IMG/VR virus record: IMGVR_UViG_3300017917_003348
Location: 1 to 20,661 of that record
Strand: one strand, 5' to 3'
Length of the DNA: 20,661 nucleotides
DNA from: a virus
The notes beneath the pieces were generated by a model. The model was not told where the DNA came from, did no database searches, and worked only from the letters and a program-made list of their open reading frames with translations. Below, in pieces: positions 7,377 through 14,560 of the stretch; position 1 is the stretch's first letter, and each line of letters opens with the position of its first letter. The translations under genes were made by a program, and so were the position numbers.

Positions 7377-8408
7377 ATGCATTCATTCAACAACGACACT
7401 AAACGCATTGGTTTTGCTTGCAAATGGGCCCATATCAATAAAAAGGGTGAAATTTCTAGCACTGAGGGTCTTAACACAGGCGGCACAACCTATGCTTGGG
7501 CTAAACGCAATAATCCAAAACTAGTTGAAGAAAAGATTATTGATGTAGCAAAAAGTAACATTGTCAATACACATAATCTAGTTAAAAAGGTAGCTGAATT
7601 GCCCGAACCATTGCGTATGGTTCGTCTTACTAGTGATATGTTTTCATTCTATACTATGGATGAATACAAATACTTTTGGAAAAGTAAGGATGTGCAAGAT
7701 AGTCTAGAGCGTTGGATGGCACCTATAGGTGAAACTGCACGTGCTAATAATGTGCGCTTGAGTTTTCATCCAGACCAATTCGTTGTATTGGCTAGTGATC
7801 GTGAAGAAGTAGTAAATAAGAGTATCGAGGAGTTTGAATATCATGTCGATATGGCACGCTGGATGGGATACGGCAAGTCGTTCCAGGACATTAAGATTAA
7901 TGTACATATTAGTGGACGACTTGGGCCAGACGGCATTAGGAAGGCATATAAACGTCTTAGTGTAGAGGCAAGGAATTCATTGACTATCGAGAACGAAGAA
8001 ATTAGTTATGGATTGGATGATTGCCTTACTCTATCTGATTTGGTTCCAATTGTATTGGATGTTCATCATCACTGGGTCCGTGAAGGTGAGTACTTGGATG
8101 TCCATGACGAGCGCGTTAGTAGGGTTATTGATAGTTGGCGCGGTATTCGCCCTGCTATGCATTATAGTGTCAGTAGGGAAGATATTTTGGTTAATCATGA
8201 TACCAATACTCTACCTTGTCGTAACACTTTGATTGAAAGTGGACATAACAAACAAAAACTACGGGCACATAGCGACTATTATTGGAACAGTGCAACAAAT
8301 AAATGGGCATTGACATTCTATGATAAATTCGATATTATGTGCGAAAGCAAGGCTAAAAATCTAGCCAGCTTTAAACTATACGAGGATTATGTTAATGGGA
8401 CTATTTGA
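7377..8408 (+). CDS. uvsE: UV damage endonuclease, UvsE/UVDE family (343 aa)
   Basis: UVDE enzymes are TIM-barrel metal nucleases that nick DNA 5' of UV photoproducts and start alternative excision repair. Metal-binding regions are visible in order: LSFHPDQFVVL (His131), NVHISG (His177), ENEE (205-208), DVHHHW (His230-232), MHYSVS (His262) and DIMCESKAKN (Glu323). The N-terminus KRIGFACKW is typical. The length is normal for the family. I chose the ATG at 7377; an in-frame TTG at 7368 would add three residues. No Shine-Dalgarno sequence is visible before either. A TTGACA promoter with a palindrome precedes it. The 3' end overlaps the next gene by 14 nt and contains that gene's likely promoter. 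Confidence 0.93.
   Translation: MHSFNNDTKRIGFACKWAHINKKGEISSTEGLNTGGTTYAWAKRNNPKLVEEKIIDVAKSNIVNTHNLVKKVAELPEPLRMVRLTSDMFSFYTMDEYKYFWKSKDVQDSLERWMAPIGETARANNVRLSFHPDQFVVLASDREEVVNKSIEEFEYHVDMARWMGYGKSFQDIKINVHISGRLGPDGIRKAYKRLSVEARNSLTIENEEISYGLDDCLTLSDLVPIVLDVHHHWVREGEYLDVHDERVSRVIDSWRGIRPAMHYSVSREDILVNHDTNTLPCRNTLIESGHNKQKLRAHSDYYWNSATNKWALTFYDKFDIMCESKAKNLASFKLYEDYVNGTI
8310..8338 (+). promoter_or_regulatory. Internal sigma70-type promoter at the end of uvsE
   Basis: TTGACA (8310-8315), a 17-nt spacer and TATTAT (8333-8338, five of six) lie inside the 3' end of uvsE. Transcription would start near 8345, about 50 nt before the next ATG. Promoters buried in the preceding gene also occur before the exonuclease and ligase genes. 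Confidence 0.5.
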
Positions 8409-8802
8409 TAAGTTTTTTAAGAAGAAACCAGAACCTCCTAAGGTAGAAGAAAAACCTAAGAAACCTAAAGAAAAAAAAGTTGAACTTTCTGACAAAGAAA
8501 AGGCAACAATGGCAGGAGAGCCGTATATCAACATTACTAAAGTTGAAATAGACCCAAATAACATCAATAACGGCGCATTTGAATTAGATTTTAATGATAA
8601 GTTTGTAATGAATCTGATTCGTGCAGGTTATAAAATAAGACCTGATGACACTGATAATGACATTGTAGACCGTTGGTTTCAAACAGTTTGTAGAAACATT
8701 GCACTTGAACTGTATGAACAACAACAAGCAGATCCAATCAATCGTGATTTGCGAATTGTAAGTAAACGTGACATAGGAAATGGGCGAACTGAAGTCAGTT
8801 AA
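8395..8802 (+). CDS. Conserved phage protein of unknown function (135 aa)
   Basis: The N-terminus MGLFDKFFKKK is followed by a Lys/Pro/Glu-rich linker to about residue 40. A compact conserved part contains ATMAGEPYINI, FELDFNDKFVMNLIRAGY, DIVDRWFQTVCRNIALELYEQQ and a final GRTEV. I recall close relatives in T4-like phages, including cyanophages, always as hypothetical proteins. The ATG at 8395 is preferred over 8389 because CGAGGA (8381-8386) then lies at a normal distance. The gene overlaps uvsE by 14 nt. A hairpin with a T-run lies 36 nt beyond the stop. Confidence 0.82.
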   Translation: MGLFDKFFKKKPEPPKVEEKPKKPKEKKVELSDKEKATMAGEPYINITKVEIDPNNINNGAFELDFNDKFVMNLIRAGYKIRPDDTDNDIVDRWFQTVCRNIALELYEQQQADPINRDLRIVSKRDIGNGRTEVS

Positions 8803-8805
8803 TTC

Positions 8806-8833
8806 TTGCTAATTAATCTGTTTTATCTATAAT
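8806..8833 (+). promoter_or_regulatory. Promoter for the 8894-11017 cassette
   Basis: A perfect -10 box TATAAT (8828-8833) is preceded after 16 nt by TTGCTA (8806-8811), four of six matches to TTGACA. Transcription would start at about 8840, within the first bases of the strong hairpin that follows. Confidence 0.5.
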
Positions 8834-8837
8834 AGAG

Positions 8838-8878
8838 GTTGTATTGTGAATGGTTCATAATACAACTTTTTTATTTTT
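8838..8878 (+). terminator. 13-bp hairpin with T-run: terminator or attenuator
   Basis: Bases 8838-8850 pair with 8854-8866 over 13 bp, with one G-T pair and a TGG loop. T runs follow at 8867-8872 and 8874-8878. It is a good intrinsic terminator for the uvsE operon. It also lies just after a TATAAT box, so a transcript from that promoter would begin with this hairpin before reaching the ATG at 8894. It could therefore act as an attenuator or as a 5' mRNA-protecting stem. Confidence 0.75.
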
Positions 8879-8893
8879 ACAAAGGAAACTAAA

Positions 8894-10093
8894 ATGGCAA
8901 AATTATCGCCTACCCAAAGTTCCTTTCCTTGGACCGATGTGCCCAAAGGAGAGGCTATTGATATCTCTAAAATCAAGAATCGTCTTGACAGCAAACGCCT
9001 AAAGACTTCTAAACCCAAAACTCTTGCACAGAGTCTTGCGGATCTTGAAAAAAACCCTATCATTGTCAATGCAATTGAAGCATTGAAAAAGAAAAAGAAA
9101 AAATTTGACCCAAAGAAAATTGGTGTCGCAAAAAAACTTAAAATTGGTCGTGTCACTTTTTCGGAAGAAACTCAACGACTGGTAATTGTCAAGCACGTTG
9201 CTGACATTATGGAAAATTGTCAGGAAGAATTACTTAGTCCAGCCTTTTCCACTGTTAGTGCTGATAACAAAACTAATCCTCTTTTTGATACACAACATGG
9301 CATGCACGTAGTTGCATTATTTGCAAAGCATGGTTTGTGGGAGGGTGTTGATCCTAAGAAATGGGAAGATTTTGAGTATCCCTTCTTTGTAGTTAACAAT
9401 AGTGATATTGCATTTGCAAACGAAGCCGCTTATCACAGAAACGGTAAAGGTCAGAAAAAGTGGACTGCATTTGATTTCCATAGAATCAAAGTTGCAGGAG
9501 TTCGCCAACATGGTTCTAAAGATAAAGACTATGTTGATGCCGAAAAACGTCAGTCTATTTGTGAAAAACATGAGGCTATCCCTGTTCCTGCAAGTGATCC
9601 TCAAAAAGGTAAGGCAGGCACATTGGATCGTATTGACGCAGTTTACAATTGGAGTCTTAAGACACTAGATTTTATTCTTGCTACTCATAAGAAATACTGG
9701 CATGGAACTAAGATTGATAGTGCTGCTTTTGGTTTGTACGGACATTTGTTTGATAACATGAGAGCAAAAAATATTCCTACAACAGGTCCTGATTGGGACG
9801 AGTTTTTGGATAACTTTCATGCTATCATTAAAAAGTGTTTTACTGATTTGGCTACATTGCGTAAAGCAACTGAAAATGCACACGTACCATGGCACGAGAC
9901 CGCATATCCAAATATCAAAAATCATAAACTAAATTCAACCAATTGTGCATTGTCAATTGTATTGAAAATTTATAAGCGTCTAGGGGGAACTCATCCTCTT
10001 ACTAATGACGAGAATGATTTTATCTATGCTGGTCATGATCTTTATGACTTTCTAGATCCTATTGATGTACATGAGGCTGTGAATAATGCCTAA
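8894..10093 (+). CDS. ParB/DGQHR-like protein (399 aa)
   Basis: After a basic N-terminal region (many Lys, about 25-95), residues 100-205 look like a ParB/Srx-type domain. They contain RLVIVKHVADIM, LSPAFSTVSADNK, the signature DTQHGMHVVAL (starting at Asp132, compare DGQHR) and then FFVVNNSDIAFANEA. ParB-like domains bind nucleotides, and some cut or bind DNA. The Gly to Thr and Arg to Gly changes in DTQHG make activity uncertain. The C-terminal half is mostly helical and unassigned. The RBS AAAGGAAA is at 8881-8888. The gene overlaps the next by 8 nt and heads a three-gene cassette. Confidence 0.6.
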   Translation: MAKLSPTQSSFPWTDVPKGEAIDISKIKNRLDSKRLKTSKPKTLAQSLADLEKNPIIVNAIEALKKKKKKFDPKKIGVAKKLKIGRVTFSEETQRLVIVKHVADIMENCQEELLSPAFSTVSADNKTNPLFDTQHGMHVVALFAKHGLWEGVDPKKWEDFEYPFFVVNNSDIAFANEAAYHRNGKGQKKWTAFDFHRIKVAGVRQHGSKDKDYVDAEKRQSICEKHEAIPVPASDPQKGKAGTLDRIDAVYNWSLKTLDFILATHKKYWHGTKIDSAAFGLYGHLFDNMRAKNIPTTGPDWDEFLDNFHAIIKKCFTDLATLRKATENAHVPWHETAYPNIKNHKLNSTNCALSIVLKIYKRLGGTHPLTNDENDFIYAGHDLYDFLDPIDVHEAVNNA

Positions 10094-10526
10094 AATAAAA
10101 CTACCCGAAAAATGCGGGTGGTTTTATATACTCCAACTCCGTCACAACGGAGTTTGGGGTTTTGGAATCACCTCTAGCAAAAACATTAAAAATTATTTGC
10201 AAAAGCGTTATATCAATCCTGGTGCTAATAAAGATCAGGTATTTGATAATCTTTATTATGGTAAATTGTCTCAAATTAGAGCATTGGAAAACCATATTAA
10301 AAATGAATGGAATGATAAACTTTTAGTTTTGTTTACAGATAAATTAGAATGGTTCGATCCTGTACACAAAATAGATGGTAAGCAAATTATTAACTTTACA
10401 GAAGCAAGGTGTAAAAATTCTTACCCAGATATCTACAGAGTAAAACAAGAATATTTACCATTTAGTCCTGCAAATACCTTTAAAAATATAAAGGATGATC
10501 CTGATAAGTTTTTGGAGGTTCTATGA
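10086..10526 (+). CDS. GIY-YIG-like protein (146 aa)
   Basis: The N-terminus GWFYILQLRHNGVWGFGIT (11-29) resembles the two strands of a GIY-YIG nuclease, with WFY for GIY and FGIT for YIG-T. A helix ends in LQKRY (38-42), where the family has an Arg. A later helix, IRALENHIKNEW, offers Glu68 as the catalytic acid. The match is by pattern only; the first motif is degenerate, so the domain could be inactive or misassigned. It lacks the DNA-binding zinc fingers seen in the homing endonuclease at 19416. It overlaps the upstream gene by 8 nt and the downstream gene by 4 nt. Confidence 0.5.
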   Translation: MPKIKLPEKCGWFYILQLRHNGVWGFGITSSKNIKNYLQKRYINPGANKDQVFDNLYYGKLSQIRALENHIKNEWNDKLLVLFTDKLEWFDPVHKIDGKQIINFTEARCKNSYPDIYRVKQEYLPFSPANTFKNIKDDPDKFLEVL

Positions 10527-11017
10527 AATTTCTACATGAATTGGTTGATTATCTTCATGGCGATAAAATTTATGAGGTAAGAAGTTACATCATGTCAGAA
10601 ATTGCCAAAACTACTGACAACAATAAAGGTCATTTTTGGGAGAAATGTTTGTCAAAAAAAATGAGTGACCATACCAAACTACTTGGCAGAAATGCTTTTG
10701 GAAGAGATTTTTCCGATAATACCGATGCCAAATTTGCCACATATTACAGGAGGACAGATGGGGTTTTTGAGGCCTCAGTTGGTAATATCCGTAATAAAGT
10801 GGGTGACCTAAGAGTATGCCTTTGCTTACCCGGTGAGCATTATCATAGATTGTTTTTTCTATATATACCTTACGAGGCATACCAAAGATTTACTATGGGA
10901 AGTGACGCACTTAAATTTGGGTTAAGTCCTAGGGGATCTCCTACCGGAAAGTTAACCAAATATTTAACTTCTTTTGAAGGTGTATGTAGACCAAAGGTTG
11001 ACATTAATTCAAAATAG
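10523..11017 (+). CDS. Unidentified conserved-looking protein of the ParB-like/GIY-YIG-like cassette (164 aa)
   Basis: I do not recognise a named family with certainty. The core SDNTDAKFATYYRRTDG, then FEASVGNIRNKVGDLRVCLCLPG and RLFFLYIPYEAY, has an alternating strand pattern. Asp, Glu and Lys residues are placed as they could be in a PD-(D/E)XK-like fold. This is a guess. Near the C-terminus ALKFGLSPRGSPTGKL is Gly/Pro-rich and looks conserved. The start ATGA overlaps the preceding stop, and GGAGG (10514-10518) is a clear RBS. The promoter for the exonuclease lies in its last 20 bp. Confidence 0.6.
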   Translation: MKFLHELVDYLHGDKIYEVRSYIMSEIAKTTDNNKGHFWEKCLSKKMSDHTKLLGRNAFGRDFSDNTDAKFATYYRRTDGVFEASVGNIRNKVGDLRVCLCLPGEHYHRLFFLYIPYEAYQRFTMGSDALKFGLSPRGSPTGKLTKYLTSFEGVCRPKVDINSK

Positions 11018-11026
11018 TAGTATACT
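10998..11026 (+). promoter_or_regulatory. Strong sigma70-type promoter for the exonuclease gene
   Basis: TTGACA (10998-11003), a 17-nt spacer and TATACT (11021-11026) overlap the end of the preceding gene. The predicted start is near 11033. Its spacer resembles those of the promoters at 15758 and 16074. Confidence 0.75.
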
Positions 11027-11061
11027 TAGTGTATTATGTCTAACTATATACTATCCCATAC

Positions 11062-12072
11062 ATGAATTACGCACTCATAGACACTGCCAATACCTTCTTT
11101 CGTGCCCGACACGTTGCAAGTCGCAATACCGAGCTTAGTGAAAAAATCGGTATGGCACTACATCTTACACTAGCATCCATTAATCAAGTGGTTCGTAACC
11201 ATAAAATTGACCACGTGGTATTCTTATTGGAGGGGAAATCGTGGAGGAAGTCCTTCTATAAACCATACAAGGCTAATCGCAAACTTGATGAAAGTGCGAT
11301 GACCGACGCAGAGATTGAAGAAAATAAAATGTTTTGGGGAACATACGAAATGTTTACCCAATTCTTGCGTGAAAAGACCAATGTATCTGTACTGCGTGAA
11401 CCTAACGCAGAGGCAGATGATTTGATTGCCCGTTTTATTCATCTACACCCAAATGACAAACATTACATCATTTCTTCTGATAGTGATTACGTTCAGCTTA
11501 TTAATGAAAACGTGTTCCAATACAACGGAATTTCTAATGAACTCATCACAATCAATGGATACTTCAAAGATAATGGCAAACCAGTAATTGATAAGAAAAC
11601 AAATGAACAAAAACTTTTGGAAGATCCGCAATATCTACTTTTCAAAAAATGTATGCGTGGCGATGCTACTGACAACGTGTTTAGTGCGTTTCCAGGCGTT
11701 CGTGAGAAAGGTAGCAAAAATAAAGTCGGACTTGTCGAGGCATATGCGGACCGTAATCGTCAGGGTTTTGTTTGGAACAATCTAATGTTGCAACGCTGGG
11801 TAGATCATGAAGGTGTTGAACATCGTGTGCGTGATTGTTACGAGCGTAACCGAACACTTATTGACTTGACTGCACAACCCGATGATGTTAAAATGAACGT
11901 TGACAATGCTATTCGCACTGGCGTACGTGTCAATACTACACCTCAAGTTGGCGTTCATTTTATGAAATTCTGTGGAAAATATGAACTTAATAAAATTAGT
12001 GAGCAGGCTGAAACGTATAGTAAATGGCTTAATAGTCCGTATACAGGTAAAGTACATGAACAATCTACATAA
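11062..12072 (+). CDS. T4 RNase H/FEN-type 5'-3' exonuclease (336 aa)
   Basis: Enzymes of this family remove RNA primers and 5' flaps during lagging-strand synthesis, so that ligase can seal the nicks; a ligase gene is present at 18123. Metal-binding acids are visible: ALIDTANTFFRAR (Asp7), AEADDLIA (Glu117, Asp119, Asp120), SSDSDY (Asp140, Asp142) and GDATDN (Asp201, Asp204). The helix-hairpin-helix-like segment FPGVREKGSKNK follows. The length fits T4 RNase H (about 305) and cyanophage homologues. The N-terminus matches the family at the ATG chosen, although no Shine-Dalgarno is visible. It has its own promoter and overlaps the next gene by 17 nt. Confidence 0.92.
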   Translation: MNYALIDTANTFFRARHVASRNTELSEKIGMALHLTLASINQVVRNHKIDHVVFLLEGKSWRKSFYKPYKANRKLDESAMTDAEIEENKMFWGTYEMFTQFLREKTNVSVLREPNAEADDLIARFIHLHPNDKHYIISSDSDYVQLINENVFQYNGISNELITINGYFKDNGKPVIDKKTNEQKLLEDPQYLLFKKCMRGDATDNVFSAFPGVREKGSKNKVGLVEAYADRNRQGFVWNNLMLQRWVDHEGVEHRVRDCYERNRTLIDLTAQPDDVKMNVDNAIRTGVRVNTTPQVGVHFMKFCGKYELNKISEQAETYSKWLNSPYTGKVHEQST

Positions 12073-12286
12073 ACGACAAATCTATGCGGGCTTGTTAGAA
12101 ATTATCAAGGATAACAAATATTATTACAACAGTGCGATAGGAAAAGAGTATTCTAAATTTTCTGAGCCTGGTAAGGAAGCATTAATTGAATATATGACAA
12201 TGATGGCCCCTTATATGCTACAAAAAGAAAAACAAGAGTTAGAACAACTTGCTAAAGACATGGTTTGGAATGGATTAACAAAATGA
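12056..12286 (+). CDS. Small hypothetical protein (76 aa)
   Basis: The start is placed at ATG 12056, inside the end of the exonuclease gene. An open frame continues upstream, but its extra codons overlap that gene heavily. AGGT (12045-12048) is a modest RBS. The product is helical and charged, with a Tyr-rich stretch (DNKYYYNSAIGKEYSKF) and a Met-rich centre (YMTMMAPYMLQ). There is no signal peptide or clear motif. The stop overlaps the next start as ATGA. Confidence 0.65.
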   Translation: MNNLHKRQIYAGLLEIIKDNKYYYNSAIGKEYSKFSEPGKEALIEYMTMMAPYMLQKEKQELEQLAKDMVWNGLTK

Positions 12287-12741
12287 AAGAAACATTCTAC
12301 CGTAAGGTTGGTCGTCGTTACAAGCCCGTGTATGAGTATGACCAAACACTTATGGATGCATTACCCAAAGGTGCTCACTTGGTATGTGTGTATCCAGGTG
12401 GGCAAAGCACCCGTTATCAAGTTGACATTGAATATGCTCCATTGATTGCAGCAGGTCGTGTTGCTGAAGATGCTATATGTGAGGCAATTACTAAGGCACA
12501 AGAACTAAAGCCACAGAAGCAACCTATTACTGAACGTCAGCGAGAACTATGGCGTGAATTGGCTGCAAGTTTTAATCGTGATGATTATCCACTGATTCGT
12601 CCTGCTGCGCGTGATGGTGCCGAGGCAGCAGTAAAGGCATTGATTAGTGAAGCAGAAAAACTTATGACTAATCCTGCTGTTAAGAAAGCCTACGAGCATT
12701 TCTTACTTGTATGTGAATTAACTAAGGAAGAACAAAAATGA
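12283..12741 (+). CDS. Conserved phage protein of unknown function (152 aa)
   Basis: I place the start at ATG 12283 (MKETFYRKVGRRY), since it forms an ATGA overlap; an ATG at 12265 would add six residues. The N-terminal half has YEYDQTLMDALPKGAHLV, VYPGGQSTRYQVD and AAGRVAEDAICEAITKA. The C-terminal half is helical and ends AYEHFLLVCELTKEE. I recall this family from many tailed phages, always without function. It is more Ala/Arg-rich than the gene after it. The following gene also overlaps by 4 nt, so this is a translationally coupled run. Confidence 0.8.
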   Translation: MKETFYRKVGRRYKPVYEYDQTLMDALPKGAHLVCVYPGGQSTRYQVDIEYAPLIAAGRVAEDAICEAITKAQELKPQKQPITERQRELWRELAASFNRDDYPLIRPAARDGAEAAVKALISEAEKLMTNPAVKKAYEHFLLVCELTKEEQK

Positions 12742-13196
12742 CAAAAAATTTAATTGCTAAACCTGTTATTAAAGATCAATTTTGGATTGTTACCAATGGC
12801 AAAGAAAAAGTCGGTAATGTAATTGCTGATGGTAGCGGTTATGAAGTTAAAATTAATGGTAACAAAACGCATTATAAAAATACTGATTTAATTAAACGCC
12901 AAACTAATATTGAATTTGAGCGAGTTAAAAAATCTGTAAAGAAAGATATTCCGTTTAATGAATATCCTACACCCAATAAAATCTATAACTCAGTATATGA
13001 TTTGAAGCGAAAAATTCATTTGTTCACAAAAACAAAAAAGAGCAAATGTTATTACGCAGCCGGATATTATATAATTGAACAGGGAACTGAAAAAGTTGTT
13101 ACCTTTTGTCCTAAATATATTTTCATCCAGCGTTATAAGTATGCAGGACCATTTAAAACCTCAGTTGAGGCAGAAAATGTGATAAATATACAATGA
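12738..13196 (+). CDS. Hypothetical basic protein (152 aa)
   Basis: The product is rich in Lys, Asn and Tyr. The N-terminal part looks like a small beta domain (KDQFWIVTNGKEKVGNVI, then YEVKINGNKTHYKN). The C-terminal part is aromatic, with KCYYAAGYYII and KYIFIQRYKYAGPF. There are no clear catalytic motifs and no membrane segment. Proteins of this general layout occur in phage genomes, but I cannot name a family. An RBS, AAGGAAG, precedes the ATG. It has 4-nt overlaps with both neighbours. Confidence 0.75.
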   Translation: MTKNLIAKPVIKDQFWIVTNGKEKVGNVIADGSGYEVKINGNKTHYKNTDLIKRQTNIEFERVKKSVKKDIPFNEYPTPNKIYNSVYDLKRKIHLFTKTKKSKCYYAAGYYIIEQGTEKVVTFCPKYIFIQRYKYAGPFKTSVEAENVINIQ

Positions 13197-13393
13197 TTTT
13201 CATTAAAAAGTTTTTAGACAAAATATCTGCGATAGAAGGTAGAAATACTAGAGATTTAATAATATCGTTAGATGATGCACGAGGTCTGCGCGACGATATA
13301 AATAAACTAATTATTGAAAATTATGATTTATTAAAACAAGACAAAAAAACAGAACCTGTTATTCAGGTTGAATTGTCGGGGGGAAAGTGGTAA
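13193..13393 (+). CDS. Small conserved-looking hypothetical protein (66 aa)
   Basis: The product is a short charged protein, mostly helical (SLDDARGLRDDINKLIIENYDLL), ending in EPVIQVELSGGKW. Similar small proteins occur in T4-like phages by memory, with no known role. The start overlaps the preceding stop as ATGA. No separate promoter is seen, though GATAAATA occurs just before it. Confidence 0.7.
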   Translation: MIFIKKFLDKISAIEGRNTRDLIISLDDARGLRDDINKLIIENYDLLKQDKKTEPVIQVELSGGKW

Positions 13394-13396
13394 TTA

Positions 13397-13690
13397 ATGT
13401 CCAGAACACAACCAAAAGTCTTACTTGAATTAGTTGATAAGAATACATATAAATGTGACCAAATTGTAGAGGCTGCTGGTATATGGGCTGTGTTCTATGA
13501 TGGACAACCTATTAACCTAAAAAGTCAACACTATTTAGATAGTGAAGCAACTCCAAAGTACAAAAAAACTAGTTTTAGCAATCCAGGACACGCACGAAAC
13601 CTTTGTCGTAAATTAAACACACAATTTAAAACAGATAAATTTTCAGTTGTGTTTATGAACAATGGTACAGTCGTGTACCCAGATGCCTAA
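13397..13690 (+). CDS. Hypothetical protein (97 aa)
   Basis: The product has a beta-rich N-terminal part (ELVDKNTYKCDQIVEAAGIWAVFYDGQPINL). A central KYKKTSFSNPGHARNLCRKL follows, then a strand SVVFMNNGTVVY. The segment SFSNPGHARNL is reminiscent of other small phage hypotheticals. No function is assigned. A G-rich RBS (GGGGGGAAAG, 13379-13388) lies upstream. The stop region overlaps the next gene by 8 nt (ATGCCTAA). Confidence 0.72.
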   Translation: MSRTQPKVLLELVDKNTYKCDQIVEAAGIWAVFYDGQPINLKSQHYLDSEATPKYKKTSFSNPGHARNLCRKLNTQFKTDKFSVVFMNNGTVVYPDA

Positions 13691-14090
13691 ATATAAAAAT
13701 AGAAAAGAAAGAATCACAGAAGCCATAATGGCCCAATTTACCTATATTAATCATAATTTAGATGAGATTATTAATAGTTGGTGGATGACTAGAAAGGGCG
13801 AGGGTCTAAGATTAACTGTTGAGGGTGATAAAAAATTCCAAGAAGCACAAATAGAATTTTTTAATATGCCATTAAATGTAAAACATTTGAGTTGGAATAA
13901 ATTTATTTCTGACTGTGGTAAAAAATTAGATTGTCCTTATTTTATTGGAGTAGATAGTTCAACTGAACTAGGAAAAAAAGAACCATTTATTAGATTATAC
14001 GATAGTAAAATTGCTATGCTTGTGCATCTATATGGTGGAATTATAGATTATTTGGAGAGCGTAAAAAATGACCGAAGAAAAGAAAAGTAA
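13683..14090 (+). CDS. Conserved phage hypothetical protein (135 aa)
   Basis: I chose ATG 13683 (MPKYKNRKERI), which overlaps the preceding stop as ATGCCTAA; an open frame with an ATG at 13662 is less likely. Motifs include WWMTRKGEGLRLTVEGDKKF, LSWNKFISDCGKKLDCPYF and PFIRLYDSKIAMLVHLYG. The pattern is one I associate with T4-like phages, of unknown role. Trp and Arg content could suit nucleic-acid or protein contacts, which is only inference. It overlaps the small basic protein gene at 14068. Confidence 0.78.
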   Translation: MPKYKNRKERITEAIMAQFTYINHNLDEIINSWWMTRKGEGLRLTVEGDKKFQEAQIEFFNMPLNVKHLSWNKFISDCGKKLDCPYFIGVDSSTELGKKEPFIRLYDSKIAMLVHLYGGIIDYLESVKNDRRKEK

Positions 14091-14235
14091 AAACCCATTT
14101 ATCAATATGGCTAACGAAGCTAAAAAGAAAAACTCAGCATTTGTTGCTGGTAAAAAGAACGAAGCTAAAGTACCCAAACCTAGTAAGGGTTTCGGTGGTT
14201 CTAGTGTCGTAAGACGTTCTGGGCGTGGAGGATAA
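14068..14235 (+). CDS. Small basic protein (55 aa)
   Basis: This gene starts within the end of the previous gene and is in another frame. The product is Lys-rich and disordered, with KNPFINMANEAKKK near the start and a C-terminus KGFGGSSVVRRSGRGG. Small phage proteins with KNPFxNMA and GFGGxSVVRRxGRG are familiar to me, without function. GGAG (14054-14057) is a suitable RBS 10 nt before the ATG. The basic Gly/Arg tail could bind nucleic acid (speculative). Confidence 0.75.
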   Translation: MTEEKKSKNPFINMANEAKKKNSAFVAGKKNEAKVPKPSKGFGGSSVVRRSGRGG

Positions 14236-14267
14236 GTATTTGTCAACTTAAACACACGCTCATGCGT

Positions 14268-14294
14268 TATATATATAGACAGGATTTTCTGTCT
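14268..14294 (+). promoter_or_regulatory. Late-like box and 5' hairpin before the secreted-protein gene
   Basis: TATATATA (14268-14275) is one base off the T4 late box TATAAATA. It is followed directly by AGACAG (14277-14282) pairing with CTGTCT (14289-14294) around a 6-nt loop. No convincing -35 box lies at the right distance. The promoter call is weak; the hairpin is real as sequence. Confidence 0.3.
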
Positions 14295-14323
14295 GCATTT
14301 CATAAACTTTAAAGGAAATCAAA

Positions 14324-14560
14324 ATGAAATATATCGTTACTTTAATCGCCGCAGCTTTTGCTGCAACCGCTTTCGCTGCTGACGCTCCTAAGAAGGACGA
14401 GAAGAAGGCTGAAGCTAAGCCTGCTGCCGCAGCACCTGCAGCTACTACTGCTACCCCCGCTGCAGCTCCTGCTGCTAAAAAGGAGGAAGTTAAGCTTCCA
14501 GCAAAAAAGGACGAAAAAAGCGCAGCCGGTGATAAAAAAGCCGAAGCTGCTAAGAAGTAA
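14324..14560 (+). CDS. Secreted or periplasmic Ala/Lys/Pro-rich protein (78 aa)
   Basis: The first 18-19 residues (MKYIVTLIAAAFAATAFA-A) form a clear Sec signal peptide with an Ala-x-Ala type cleavage site. The mature part is low complexity: Ala, Lys, Pro and Glu only, with KKDEKKAEAKP and AAAAPAATTATPAAAP runs. It looks disordered. Similar small exported proteins are frequent in Burkholderiales genomes, so host origin is likely but inferred. Codons are richer in GC than in adjacent genes. RBS AAAGGA is at 14311-14316. It runs out of frame over the start of the next gene. A role at the host envelope is possible but unproven. Confidence 0.8.
   Translation: MKYIVTLIAAAFAATAFAADAPKKDEKKAEAKPAAAAPAATTATPAAAPAAKKEEVKLPAKKDEKSAAGDKKAEAAKK

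Noticed and set aside
13181-13188. GATAAATA as a late promoter
   Set aside because: A 7/8 match that would start transcription at the next start codon with no leader; no supporting elements.
14530-14560. Programmed -1 frameshift at the A-rich run in the Ala/Lys-rich gene
   Set aside because: A -1 shift leads to the wrong frame for the downstream gene; a +1 shift would be needed, and no +1 site or stimulator is evident.
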